A stretch of DNA of 64,000 bases from Palsa-504 sp963808615. Its GTDB lineage: Bacteria > Actinomycetota > Actinomycetes > Streptosporangiales > Streptosporangiaceae. Below are positions 16,297 to 24,079 of this stretch, piece by piece; position 1 is the first letter of the stretch; every line of letters starts with the position of its first letter. The notes under the pieces were generated by a model that had not been told where the DNA came from, made no database searches, and saw only the letters and a program-made list of their open reading frames with translations. The stretch lies in assembly GCA_963808615.1 (NCBI GenBank), contig CAWEGV010000005.1, positions 552,319 through 616,318 on the forward strand. The letters run 5' to 3'. A program made the translations under genes and the position numbers.

Positions 16297-17892
16297 ATGG
16301 TAAAGCTCGTACAATCCTGGCGGTTGGCCACCGCCACGCTGGTGGTGGCGATGGCAGCGTCCGGGGCGGCGGCAGCCGGCGCGGCGCCGGCGGCGGCAAG
16401 TTCGGGGGCGCCGTACCCGTGCCCGGCCGGGGGCGGCGCAGGCTTCACAACGGGAGTAGACGCATCGGCGATCGGCTGGCTCGGTAACGGCCAGGGGGCG
16501 ACAGCCTGCCTGGGGGGCAGCTTCTACGTCCCCAACGGCATCGACACCACGTACGGGTTCGGCGTCTACAACGATTCCCCGACGACCTGGACGAACGCGG
16601 ACGGATACCTGCCCGCGCTGGTGACCAGCTTCACGTCGGCCGGGGCGCAGGTCTCCATCACGAACTTCGGCGACCGCGTGGTGATCGGCGGCAACCCGTT
16701 CGTCTTGATCTACAGCCGCGTGGCAGTGCATAACCCGACCAGCCAGACGCTGACCGTCGACCCGCAGCCGTCGGCGGGCCTGGTGCCGCTGAACGGCGCG
16801 CCAGACCAGGTAAGCCCCGGTGCGACCGTCGACCACGACTACGTGGTGGCGGAAGACAGGTTCGGCGGGACCTACGCCTGGCCGACTACGGCCCAGCTTG
16901 CCGCGGCGGGCAGCTACAACGCCCACTTCGTCCACATGTGGTTGTTCTGGAACCAGCAGCTGGCCGGGATCACCCAACTCGCACTGCCCGATCAGCAACT
17001 GGTCGACGCCTATAAGGCCGGCTTCGCGTACACACAGATCGACCGGAGCGGCAACGCCCTGGACACCGGCACCAACGGGTACCACGCGGAGCACGAGCAC
17101 GACGTGATCGGGATCCTCGCGAACATGTTCAACGAGGGCTATTTCACCGACGCCCACGCGCTGCTCGACGAAGCCGACCGGGTGGTCGGAACCAACACGC
17201 AGTACTCGGACGGGACGTGGGTCTATCCGTGGTTGTGGGCCGTGTACGTCGAGAAGACTGGTGACACCAAGTTCCTCGCCGCGCGCTTCAGCTCGCCCGG
17301 CCCGCTCGGGGCCACCGCGCAGCCGAGCATCGAGGCGACCGCACAGATCATCGCCGCTGACCGCACCGGACCTGGCGGCATCATCGGCCAGACCAACGAC
17401 ATCGACGCCAACGGCTACTGGGTGAGCGACAACTACGAGGCCCTGCTCGGCCTGGCCGGCTACGAGTACCTGGCCAAGGTCATGGGCAACGCCACCCAGG
17501 AACAATGGGCGGCCGGCCAGTACGACAGCTTGCTGAAGGCGGTGAATTCCACGCTGTCGTCCACGATCTCCGCCAACAACCTCAACTACATCCCCTGCTC
17601 GATGGTCGAGCCCAACAGCGCCAACCGCTGCTCCAACCCGGAAGACGCTAACTGGGCCGCGCCCGGCGTCTACTTCAACTGGGCCTGGAACGGATACTTG
17701 CTCGGCGCCCCCATTACCGGCCCGGATGGCGGAACCGTCGCGGACTGGATCGACAAGACCCTGTCCTACGGTTCGGCCGACATCGCCTCGGCATCCGCGG
17801 GCACGGTCGACAACGGAGCCGGCGCCGTCACCGTACCTGCCTACACGCGGTCGGTAACGGTCACGCTGGCTCACGCGCCTGCCGCGTCGTAG
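16297..17892 (+). CDS. Secreted six-hairpin glycosidase-like protein, probably shortened
   Basis: GGGAGGAG precedes an overlapping GTG/ATG start (16294/16297). The N-terminus is a signal peptide (LATATLVVAMAASGAAAAGAAPAAA). The body (531 aa) has an N-terminal beta region and an alpha/alpha-toroid-like part (HAEHEHDVIGILANMF, YPWLWAVYVEKTGD, DANGYWVSDNYEALLGLAGYEYL), as in uncharacterised secreted glycosidases. After WIDKTLSYG the sequence jumps to SADIASASAGTVDNGAG and a terminal beta strand (TRSVTVTL). From recalled relatives of about 750-830 aa, a stretch of about 200 residues seems to be missing in frame. Secreted carbohydrate-acting enzyme is the likely class, with no catalytic assignment. 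Confidence 0.65.
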   Translation: MVKLVQSWRLATATLVVAMAASGAAAAGAAPAAASSGAPYPCPAGGGAGFTTGVDASAIGWLGNGQGATACLGGSFYVPNGIDTTYGFGVYNDSPTTWTNADGYLPALVTSFTSAGAQVSITNFGDRVVIGGNPFVLIYSRVAVHNPTSQTLTVDPQPSAGLVPLNGAPDQVSPGATVDHDYVVAEDRFGGTYAWPTTAQLAAAGSYNAHFVHMWLFWNQQLAGITQLALPDQQLVDAYKAGFAYTQIDRSGNALDTGTNGYHAEHEHDVIGILANMFNEGYFTDAHALLDEADRVVGTNTQYSDGTWVYPWLWAVYVEKTGDTKFLAARFSSPGPLGATAQPSIEATAQIIAADRTGPGGIIGQTNDIDANGYWVSDNYEALLGLAGYEYLAKVMGNATQEQWAAGQYDSLLKAVNSTLSSTISANNLNYIPCSMVEPNSANRCSNPEDANWAAPGVYFNWAWNGYLLGAPITGPDGGTVADWIDKTLSYGSADIASASAGTVDNGAGAVTVPAYTRSVTVTLAHAPAAS

Positions 17893-18048
17893 CGCGCAAC
17901 CAGGTCGTGGCCCACTAGCGGGAAGGGTTCACGGCAGACCGGGATAATGCGGTGGCCGGCTTCCGTGCGGAGCGGCGGAAGCCGGCACCATGATCCCCTG
18001 CCGTCGCGGCGAGATACCGAGCCGGTGTTGTCTGGCAGGCTGGACCTC

Positions 18049-18807
18049 GTGGCTGACCCCTACCACGGCCTGGCCGCCGACTACGACTGGATATTCGACG
18101 ACGGCGCGCTGGCCGACGGAGTGGCGATCAACCGGCCCGCGACGGCGCGCCTGCTGCAGCGGATCGGCCCGGCCAGCACGGTCCTCGACGCGGCCTGCGG
18201 AACCGGGGTCGATGCGGCGGTGCTCGCTCGCCGGGGGTTCACCGTGCGGGCGGCCGACGGGAGTGAGGCGATGGTCGAGGCCGCGGCGGCGCGGTTCCGG
18301 CGGGACGGGCTGGCGATCCCGGTCCAGCGCTGCTTGTGGGCGGACCTGCCCGGCACCATCCACGAGCGGTTCGACGTGGTGCTGTGCACCGGCAACGCGC
18401 TGGTGCACGCCGCCGGCCGCGACGCGATGGTCCAGGCGCTCATCGGGCTGCGGCAGATGGCACGTCCCGGAGGACACGTGGTGATCGATTCCCGCAACTG
18501 GGACAGGCTCCACGCCGAGCGCCGGATCGTGCAGGTCATGGACCGGGTCAAGGTGCGCGGCGGGCGCAGGTGCGTGGTGCTGTATGCCTGGGAGGTCCCG
18601 GATCGCCTCGACCAGGAGCACATTGCTCACCTGGTGTTCCTGTTCGAGGACGGCGATCGGATCGAGCCGCACGAATACCAGCTCCCGTTCCGTCCCTTCA
18701 CCCTCGGGGAACTGCGCGAACGACTCGAGCTCGCGGGATTGCGGGAAGCCGACACCGACTACGACGAGGCCGTGGACCGGTACGCCCTGGTCGCGGTGGC
18801 GACCTGA
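18049..18807 (+). CDS. SAM-dependent methyltransferase (class I)
   Basis: The start is taken as the GTG at 18049 (VADPYHGLAADYDW); the frame is open upstream but lacks a signal. The 252-residue protein contains the AdoMet-binding motif I VLDAACGTGVDAAVLARRGF, the acidic residue at the end of strand 2 (VRAADGS), and a motif II region DVVLCTGNALVHA. It lies within the Methyltransf_11/25 type group, close in look to glycine/sarcosine N-methyltransferase-like small-molecule enzymes. Single gene; substrate unknown. Confidence 0.82.
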   Translation: MADPYHGLAADYDWIFDDGALADGVAINRPATARLLQRIGPASTVLDAACGTGVDAAVLARRGFTVRAADGSEAMVEAAAARFRRDGLAIPVQRCLWADLPGTIHERFDVVLCTGNALVHAAGRDAMVQALIGLRQMARPGGHVVIDSRNWDRLHAERRIVQVMDRVKVRGGRRCVVLYAWEVPDRLDQEHIAHLVFLFEDGDRIEPHEYQLPFRPFTLGELRERLELAGLREADTDYDEAVDRYALVAVAT

Positions 18808-18908
18808 CCGGCAGCCAGAGGGCACTAGTGGATGCAGTGATGGAACCTGCCCCGGGCCGGGTCATTCCAGTCGGCTGAGCGTCCAGCCGGCCAAGGGATT
18901 CTCCGGGA

Positions 18909-18914
18909 TAGCGT
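18909..18914 (+). promoter_or_regulatory. Leaderless -10 hexamer TAGCGT
   Basis: TAGCGT ends 7 nt before the ATG at 18921, and no Shine-Dalgarno sequence is seen. This points to a leaderless transcript for the aldo/keto reductase. Confidence 0.5.
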
Positions 18915-18920
18915 GGGGAC

Positions 18921-19475
18921 ATGGCGATCATGACACGAGTCCTCGGGGGTACCGGCACGGATGCGACCATCCTGGGCTACGGTGCCATGGAGCTGAGAGG
19001 CCGGCCGCGCGGACCCGAGATCGCGGACGAGGACGCGGGCCGCCTGCTGAACGCGGTCCTCGACGGCGGCATCAACCTGATCGACACCTCGCCTGACTAT
19101 GGCCGCAGCGAGGAGCTGATCGGCACCTATATCGGCCATCGCAGGGACGAGTTCTTCCTCGCCTCCAAATGCGGATGCCCGCTCGAGTTCCCGGCCGACG
19201 CGCCACCGCCCTACCCGCATGACTACAGCCCGGGGAATGTTCGCGCCGACGTCGAGCAGTCGCTACGGCGCCTGCGCACCGACCACCTCGACCTGGTCCA
19301 GGTGCACATGTCACCGAGCAAGGCGATGCTCGAGGAGAACCATACGGTCAAGGCGCTCAGGGACCTCCAGGCCGAAGGCAAGGTGCGCTTCATCGGCATG
19401 TCGGGCATCCTGCCGAAGCTGCCCGACCTCTACGAACAGGCCAAGAAGCACCTCCCGCATCCGGGGACCCGTTAA
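18921..19475 (+). pseudogene. Aldo/keto reductase with internal deletion
   Basis: The first 165 residues are a normal aldo/keto reductase front: LGYGAMEL, LIDTSPDYGRSEELIG with the catalytic Asp and Tyr, LASKCGC with the Lys, and DLVQVHMSP with the His. At GMSGILPKLPD the chain switches directly to LYEQAKKHL, which looks like the C-terminal helix of the same family, and it ends at 184 aa where relatives have about 300. Roughly 110-120 residues containing barrel strands 6-8 and the NADPH phosphate site are missing in frame. The product could hardly form a full TIM barrel, so it is probably inactive. Its promoter is intact. Confidence 0.7.
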
Positions 19476-19566
19476 CCAGGACCAACCGGCTGCCTCGGCC
19501 TCTGCGGCTTCTGGTCACGTTACGCTGAACTGCACGAACAGGTATCGACTGCACGTAAGGACGTTG

Positions 19567-20340
19567 ATGGCCATGTCACCATCGCTTTCAGGCGCGCTGC
19601 TGCCGGACGCGGAGCCGTTCGAGCACGCGGGCGGCCCGGTCGGAGTGCTGCTGTGCCATGGCTTCACCGGAAGTCCGCAGACGCTGCGCTCCTGGGCCGA
19701 GTACGTGGCGGGCCAGGGCTTCACGGTCAGCCTGCCCAGGCTGCCCGGGCACGGCACGACCTGGCAGGATATGGCGCGGACCGGCTGGCAGGACTGGTAC
19801 GCCGAGGTCGACGCCGCCTTCGCCGCGCTGGCCAGCCGGTGCGAGCAGGCCTTCGTGTTCGGCATTTCCATGGGCGGATGCCTGGCGCTGCGCCTGGCCG
19901 AGGTGCACGGCAGGGAGGTGCGCGGCCTGGTGCTGGTCAACCCGTCGCTGGCTCCGGACACCAAGCTGTTCCTGCTCGCTCCCGTGCTCAAGCACGTGCT
20001 GCGGACGATGCCCGGCGTCGCGAGCGACATCAAGAAGCCAGGGATGAGCGAAGTCGGATACGACCGGGTGCCGATCAGCGCGGCAGCCACACTGCCGAAG
20101 CTCTGGGATATCACCACCAAGCACCTGTCTGACGTCACCCAGCCGGTGCTGGTCTACCGCAGCACCGTCGACCACGTGGTCGGGCCGCCCAGCATGCGAG
20201 TGCTGCTCGCGGGCCTGCCCGAGGACCAGGTCACGGTGCGCGAATGCCCCGACAGCTATCACGTCGCCACCCTCGACAACGACGCGGAGACCATCTTCGA
20301 GGGCAGCGTAAAGTTCATCCAGGATCACAGCGATAGCTGA
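19567..20340 (+). CDS. Alpha/beta-hydrolase, carboxylesterase/monoacylglycerol lipase type
   Basis: The start is the ATG at 19567 (MAMSPSLSGALLP); the frame opens further upstream but without a signal. The 257-residue protein resembles the Est30-like carboxylesterases: oxyanion segment LLCHGFTGSPQTLRSW, nucleophile Ser in GISMGG, Asp in RSTVDHVVG, and His in DSYHVATLD, so the catalytic triad is complete. It has no signal peptide and acts in the cytosol on short to medium acyl esters by family knowledge. It stands directly upstream of the conserved 20-56 kb block. Confidence 0.87.
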   Translation: MAMSPSLSGALLPDAEPFEHAGGPVGVLLCHGFTGSPQTLRSWAEYVAGQGFTVSLPRLPGHGTTWQDMARTGWQDWYAEVDAAFAALASRCEQAFVFGISMGGCLALRLAEVHGREVRGLVLVNPSLAPDTKLFLLAPVLKHVLRTMPGVASDIKKPGMSEVGYDRVPISAAATLPKLWDITTKHLSDVTQPVLVYRSTVDHVVGPPSMRVLLAGLPEDQVTVRECPDSYHVATLDNDAETIFEGSVKFIQDHSDS

Positions 20341-20403
20341 CGTTTCGTTACGTGAGCCGATGCGGCGATTTAGCCTCCCGGCAGCGGAGCGGGGACGGCT
20401 ATC

Positions 20404-21492
20404 GTGGAGGCAGGCTTCGACGTGGGCAGTGGTAGGGACGTGCCGGACTGGGATGACACCGAGAGCGAGCGCGACGAGGACGCCGCATGGCGCGACCTCG
20501 TAGCCCGGTTCGACGCGCCGCTAACCGCGCAGGAGTCCGTCCCCTGGCCCGCCCGCGAGGACATGTCCCGACGAGCCCCGGGATCTCAGGCAGTGCCTGA
20601 GGCCGACGGAGCTAGCGGAACATATGTGACTGACGGTGGGAACGGGACTGACGGCCCGCGGACGGGACGTGCGGCTGACGGCGAGCGGGCAGATCGCGGG
20701 GCAGGCGAGCGGGCAGGCCGCCAGGACGGCGAGGGGGCACATCGCGAGTCCGATCGCGGGGCCGACGGCGAGCGGGCAGATCGCGGGGCCGACGGCGAGC
20801 GGGCAGATCGCGGGGCCGACGGCGAGCGGGCAGATCGCGGGGCCGACGGCGAGCGGGCAGATCGCGGGGCCGACGGCGAGCGGGCAGACGGCGGGGACGG
20901 CGGGGACGGCGGGGACGGCGGGGACGGCGGGGACGGCGGGGACGGCGGGGACGGCGGGGACGGCGGAAGTCACCGAGCAGACGGCTGGCACATGGCCGAC
21001 AGCCGGCGGGCAACGGACGGGCTGTACGGCGGGGTCGAGGGCTTCGGGGCCGACGGGATCCTGGGAGCGTTTGACGCAGACGGTATGCCGGAGGCGCAGG
21101 ACCCGGACATGATAGAGGCCCCACGGCGGATCTGGGGGCCGGGGGCGGGCCGGATAGTGCGCCGCGGGGCGCCAGCCCGCGCGACACCGGATGGCGAGGC
21201 CGCTGTCCTCGGGTCGCTGGCGAACGATGACGGCGAGCACTTCATCCCGCCTGCGCCGCCACCGCTACCCAAGCTGGACCCGCTGGCCAAGGGAGCCTGG
21301 GCGGCGCTGTTCGGCGGGCCGGGCTACCTAGTGGTGGCCACCGCGGCGGGCTGGTCGGTGTCGGGCTTTGCGGCATTCTGCGCGGTCGCCGCGTTCGTGG
21401 CCGGGTTCACCATACTGGTGCTCCGGATGAACGAATCCGATCCCAGGGGCCCCGGTGGTCCCGACGACGGGGACGACGGCGCGGTCGTCTGA
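20404..21492 (+). CDS. Conserved actinobacterial membrane protein with expanded repeats
   Basis: The chain has three parts. An acidic N-terminus (DWDDTESERDEDAAWRDLV then ARFDAP) is followed by a low-complexity middle made of ADGERADRG units and GGD units. The C-terminal part contains PPAPPPLPKLDP, two membrane segments (AALFGGPGYLVVATAAGW and FAAFCAVAAFVAGFTILVLRM) and an acidic tail. The two ends are conserved in relatives as I recall them; the repeat is not. The start is the GTG at 20404, and a GTG at 20422 is possible. The 3' end is overlapped by the antisense ROK gene. Function unknown. Confidence 0.75.
   Translation: MEAGFDVGSGRDVPDWDDTESERDEDAAWRDLVARFDAPLTAQESVPWPAREDMSRRAPGSQAVPEADGASGTYVTDGGNGTDGPRTGRAADGERADRGAGERAGRQDGEGAHRESDRGADGERADRGADGERADRGADGERADRGADGERADRGADGERADGGDGGDGGDGGDGGDGGDGGDGGDGGSHRADGWHMADSRRATDGLYGGVEGFGADGILGAFDADGMPEAQDPDMIEAPRRIWGPGAGRIVRRGAPARATPDGEAAVLGSLANDDGEHFIPPAPPPLPKLDPLAKGAWAALFGGPGYLVVATAAGWSVSGFAAFCAVAAFVAGFTILVLRMNESDPRGPGGPDDGDDGAVV
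20761..20967 (+). repeat. Two in-frame tandem repeats (27-bp x5 and 9-bp x9)
   Basis: Five 27-bp units starting GCCGACGGCGAGCGGGCAGA (20761, 20788, 20815, 20842, 20869) encode ADGERADRG. They merge into nine 9-bp units GACGGCGGG (20887-20967) encoding GGD. Both periods are multiples of three, so copy-number change keeps the reading frame. A single diverged copy of the 27-bp unit occurs near 20677. Confidence 0.95.
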
Positions 21493-22541
21493 GGCGCAGG
21501 GTTCTCAGACACGGGGTTCTCAGACACGGGGTTCTCAGACACGGGGTTCTCAGACACGGGGTTCCCAGACGCGGGGTTCCCAGATGCGGGGGCCCGGCTG
21601 GCCTCGCGGGCGAGGTCGGCGGCGCCGACGATGCCCGCGTCCTGCCCGAGCTGCGCGACCCTGATCTCCGCGAACGGCCGGTGACCGCGCCCGGTCAGGG
21701 CCCGCTCGAAGGCCGCACGGGCCGGGTCCAGCAGCAGGTCACCCGCCTCCGATACGCCGCCGCCGATCACGAAGCAGGCCGGGTCCAGGATCGCGGCCAG
21801 GTCGGCCAGGCCCTGGCCGAGCCAGCCGCCCACGGTCTGGAAGCAGTGGAGCGCGGCCGGATCGCCTTCGGTCGCCGCGCGGGTGATCTCCGGCCCTGAG
21901 ATGCCCTCGGGGGCTCCCCCGCCCAGCTGGAGCAGTCGCATCGCACCCACCGGGGTGCGCCTGGCGAACTCGCGGGCCTCTGCGACCAGCGCGTTGCCGC
22001 TGGCGTACTGCTCCCAGCAGCCCCGGTTCCCGCAGCCGCACAGCCGCCCGTCGGGGACCACCCGGACATGCCCGGGCTCGCCTGCGAGGCCCCAGCGGCC
22101 GCGGTAGAGCTCGCCGCCGATGATGATGGCCGCGCCGATGCCTGTCCCGACCGCGACCAGCATCACGTCGCGGTACCCGCGCGCGGCCCCGAACCGCGCC
22201 TCGGCCCAGGCCGAGGCGTTCGCGTCGTTATCCACCAGGACCTGGCGGCCGAGGCGCTCTTCCACCCGCTGTTTGAGCGGCTCCTCACGCCAGGCCAGGT
22301 TCGGCGCGAACAGCATGGTGGCCCGCTCGCGGTCGACGAACCCGGCGGCACCGAGCCCGATCGCGGCGACCTGATGGCCGGCCAGCAGTTCGGTGACGAC
22401 GTTGGCGATGGCCTGCTCGGTCCACAGCGGGCTGGCGGCGGGGGTGGACCGCTTCAGCTTCGCGATGATCCGGCCGGTCTCGTCGACCAGGCCCGCCGCG
22501 ACCTTGGTGCCACCGACATCGACGCCGATGGCCAGGGTCAC
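21324..22541 (-). CDS. ROK family sugar kinase (glucokinase-like), C-terminally extended
   Basis: Residues 1-315 are a complete ROK kinase: ATP motif GVDVGGTKVAAGL, catalytic Asp in VDNDANA, the zinc motif CGCGNRGCWEQ and the GGGVSEAG adenosine motif. Glucose is the expected substrate, as for actinobacterial glucokinases in this genomic position. The remaining 90 residues are abnormal: a repeat of PVSEN units, then sequence read antisense through the last 169 bp of the convergent membrane-protein gene. The tail probably arose by repeat expansion that removed the original stop. The start overlaps the upstream gene by 4 bp. Confidence 0.88.
   Translation of the reverse strand: MTLAIGVDVGGTKVAAGLVDETGRIIAKLKRSTPAASPLWTEQAIANVVTELLAGHQVAAIGLGAAGFVDRERATMLFAPNLAWREEPLKQRVEERLGRQVLVDNDANASAWAEARFGAARGYRDVMLVAVGTGIGAAIIIGGELYRGRWGLAGEPGHVRVVPDGRLCGCGNRGCWEQYASGNALVAEAREFARRTPVGAMRLLQLGGGAPEGISGPEITRAATEGDPAALHCFQTVGGWLGQGLADLAAILDPACFVIGGGVSEAGDLLLDPARAAFERALTGRGHRPFAEIRVAQLGQDAGIVGAADLAREASRAPASGNPASGNPVSENPVSENPVSENPVSENPAPQTTAPSSPSSGPPGPLGSDSFIRSTSMVNPATNAATAQNAAKPDTDQPAAVATTR
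21499..21588. repeat. 15-bp tandem repeat, six units
   Basis: Four identical units GGGTTCTCAGACACG (21499-21558) are followed by two variants with CCCAG. On the minus strand they encode PVSEN-type units at the tail of the ROK kinase. The array begins 7 bp after the stop of the convergent gene. Confidence 0.95.
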
Positions 22542-23167
22542 GGGGCGATGTCCCTGGGATCAGACTCAGGAGGAGGAGGAGGCGGCGGAGGAGACGTGGC
22601 CCGGGATCGTTCGGATGAGCGATTCTGCTCTTGGGTCTTCAAGATCTGGTCGAAGGCGGTGAAGGCATCCTGTACCGCGGAGGCCAGCACGCCGCCGGCG
22701 TCGGCGAGGCGGGCAGACAGACCCGGGCCTGACAGCCGGGCTGCCCGCGCTGCCTGGCAGACCGGGCACCACTGGCACTCGGGTGGCTCGTTGGGTGGCG
22801 GCTCATTGGTGGCGGTATCCCACACATCACCGCTGGAGCGCTTCTCCTGGCGCATTGTCCGCTTGACCTGGTCGGCGACCTGATTGGCCATGCTACGAGC
22901 GCCAGCGCGCATCAGCCAGCGCTGGAAATCGGCGATGGGGTCGCTGGGCCGGCGCGACTGACCGCCGCCGCCCGGCTGGCCGTTTCTGGACTGAGCCCGG
23001 TTGCTTCCGGTCTGGCTGCCGCCGGTTGCCCGGCTCTTGTCGTTATCCGGCTGGCCGCTGTTCTTTGGCTGGCCGCTGTTCGCAGGCTGGCCGCCGCTTT
23101 CTGGCTGGCCGCTGTTCTTGGGCTGGCCACCGCTTTCTGGCTGGCCATCATCGTGGGATTCGGACAC
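22538..23167 (-). CDS. Conserved actinobacterial protein with CxWCPxC motif
   Basis: This 209-residue protein starts with a hydrophilic repeat (six GQPxxS units), followed by DPIADFQRWLMRAGARSMANQV, a Cys cluster ECQWCPVCQAAR near residue 130 that could bind metal, and a helical AGGVLASAVQDAFTAFDQIL. The tail is Pro-rich (eight consecutive prolines). It overlaps the ROK kinase gene by 4 bp, so the two are translationally coupled. I recall relatives next to glucokinase genes in other actinobacteria, but no function. Confidence 0.78.
   Translation of the reverse strand: MSESHDDGQPESGGQPKNSGQPESGGQPANSGQPKNSGQPDNDKSRATGGSQTGSNRAQSRNGQPGGGGQSRRPSDPIADFQRWLMRAGARSMANQVADQVKRTMRQEKRSSGDVWDTATNEPPPNEPPECQWCPVCQAARAARLSGPGLSARLADAGGVLASAVQDAFTAFDQILKTQEQNRSSERSRATSPPPPPPPPESDPRDIAP
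23039..23146 (-). repeat. 18-bp in-frame tandem repeat, six units
   Basis: Residues 8-43 of the encoded protein are six hexapeptides (GQPESG, GQPKNS, GQPESG, GQPANS, GQPKNS, GQPDND). The underlying 18-bp units are somewhat diverged, so this array is older than the 15-bp array 1.5 kb away. Confidence 0.85.
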
Positions 23168-23196
23168 CTAACGCCTCCTACCCTTGATCGTACCCG

Positions 23197-23964
23197 TTAC
23201 CACTGCAGGACGAATGGCGCGCCGGTGGCGCGGAAATGCCCCACGTTGAGGCACTCAGTAACGCCGATTCTGGTCCTGCGGGCCAGCGGCTGGTGGACGT
23301 GACCGAAGATCGAGTACCTCGGCCGGGTGGCCTTGATCGCCTCGAGAAGAGCCACGCTGCCTTTCTCCAGGCGCCGCGCCACGGTGTCATACAGGAGTTC
23401 GGGTACGGCGGGCGGGATGTGCGTGCACAGCACGTCGACCTGGCCGACCGCCTCGACCTTGGCCCGGAACTCATCCTCGGTCATCTCGTTCGGCGTCCGG
23501 TAAGCCGACTTCAGCCCGCCGCCGACGAATCCGAATGTCCACCCGTCCAGCTCCACCGTGCCGCCGTCCACCACGTGATGTCCCGGCTTGGTATGCCTTT
23601 CCCACATCCGGGGGACGTCGACGTTGCCGTAGGTCAGGTAGGCGGGTTCGGGCAGGGCACCGAACAGTTCCGCGTACTGCCTGCTGATCGCGGTCTCGAA
23701 CAGGCGGGCGGGAGTCTCGGTCTGTTGCGCGAACAAGCGGGCTGACAGTTCCCTGGCTTCGTCGAATCTCCTCGCGGTGCGCAGTTCCACGTACGCGCGC
23801 GCGGCCTCGGCGCCGAAGAGCTCGGCGAAGATGCCCTGCCCGTAATCGGCGTAGTCGAGGAACAAGAGCAGATCGCCCAGGCAGATCAGCGCGTCGGCCC
23901 CGTGCGCCGCGCCCGGCAGGGCGTCGGCGCGCCCGTGCACGTCGCTCACCACGTGAACTCGCAT
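23197..23964 (-). CDS. Calcineurin-like metallophosphoesterase
   Basis: The start is the ATG at 23964, chosen because MRVHVVSDVHG begins the first metallophosphoesterase motif and a TACCGT -10 element stands 7 nt upstream. The motifs are DxH in SDVHG, GD in CLGDLL, GN(V)D in TYGNVD, a His in CTHIPP and the final GHxH in IFGHVHQP. The dimetal site is therefore complete (255 aa). It is a cytosolic phosphoesterase with unknown substrate, transcribed divergently from the acyl-CoA ligase. Confidence 0.9.
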   Translation of the reverse strand: MRVHVVSDVHGRADALPGAAHGADALICLGDLLLFLDYADYGQGIFAELFGAEAARAYVELRTARRFDEARELSARLFAQQTETPARLFETAISRQYAELFGALPEPAYLTYGNVDVPRMWERHTKPGHHVVDGGTVELDGWTFGFVGGGLKSAYRTPNEMTEDEFRAKVEAVGQVDVLCTHIPPAVPELLYDTVARRLEKGSVALLEAIKATRPRYSIFGHVHQPLARRTRIGVTECLNVGHFRATGAPFVLQW

Positions 23965-23970
23965 GTCACC

Positions 23971-23976
23971 ACGGTA
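23971..23976 (-). promoter_or_regulatory. Leaderless -10 hexamer TACCGT (minus strand)
   Basis: Read on the minus strand, TACCGT ends 7 nt before the ATG at 23964. There is no Shine-Dalgarno sequence. Confidence 0.55.
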
Positions 23977-24079
23977 CGGCCGGCCCGGGTCGGGATGACC
24001 GCCACGTGACCGTGACGAGGGAAATAGCCGCGGCCGTTTTAAGCTTGTGCTGCTGACTGGTGAACTGGAGGGAGATGCC

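Noticed and set aside
16225..17874. A 549-codon minus-strand frame opposite the glycosidase gene
   Set aside because: It has no family motifs, and its composition (Gly, Val, Arg, Asp) is typical of antisense frames. The plus strand has the signal peptide and RBS.
20761..20895. 27-bp direct repeats considered as a CRISPR array
   Set aside because: The units are contiguous with no spacers and are in frame with a gene, and no cas genes are present.
20521..21240. Minus-strand frames with PAVPAVPAV or LAVGPAIC repeats
   Set aside because: They are antisense images of the tandem repeats in the plus-strand gene, which has conserved ends and membrane helices.
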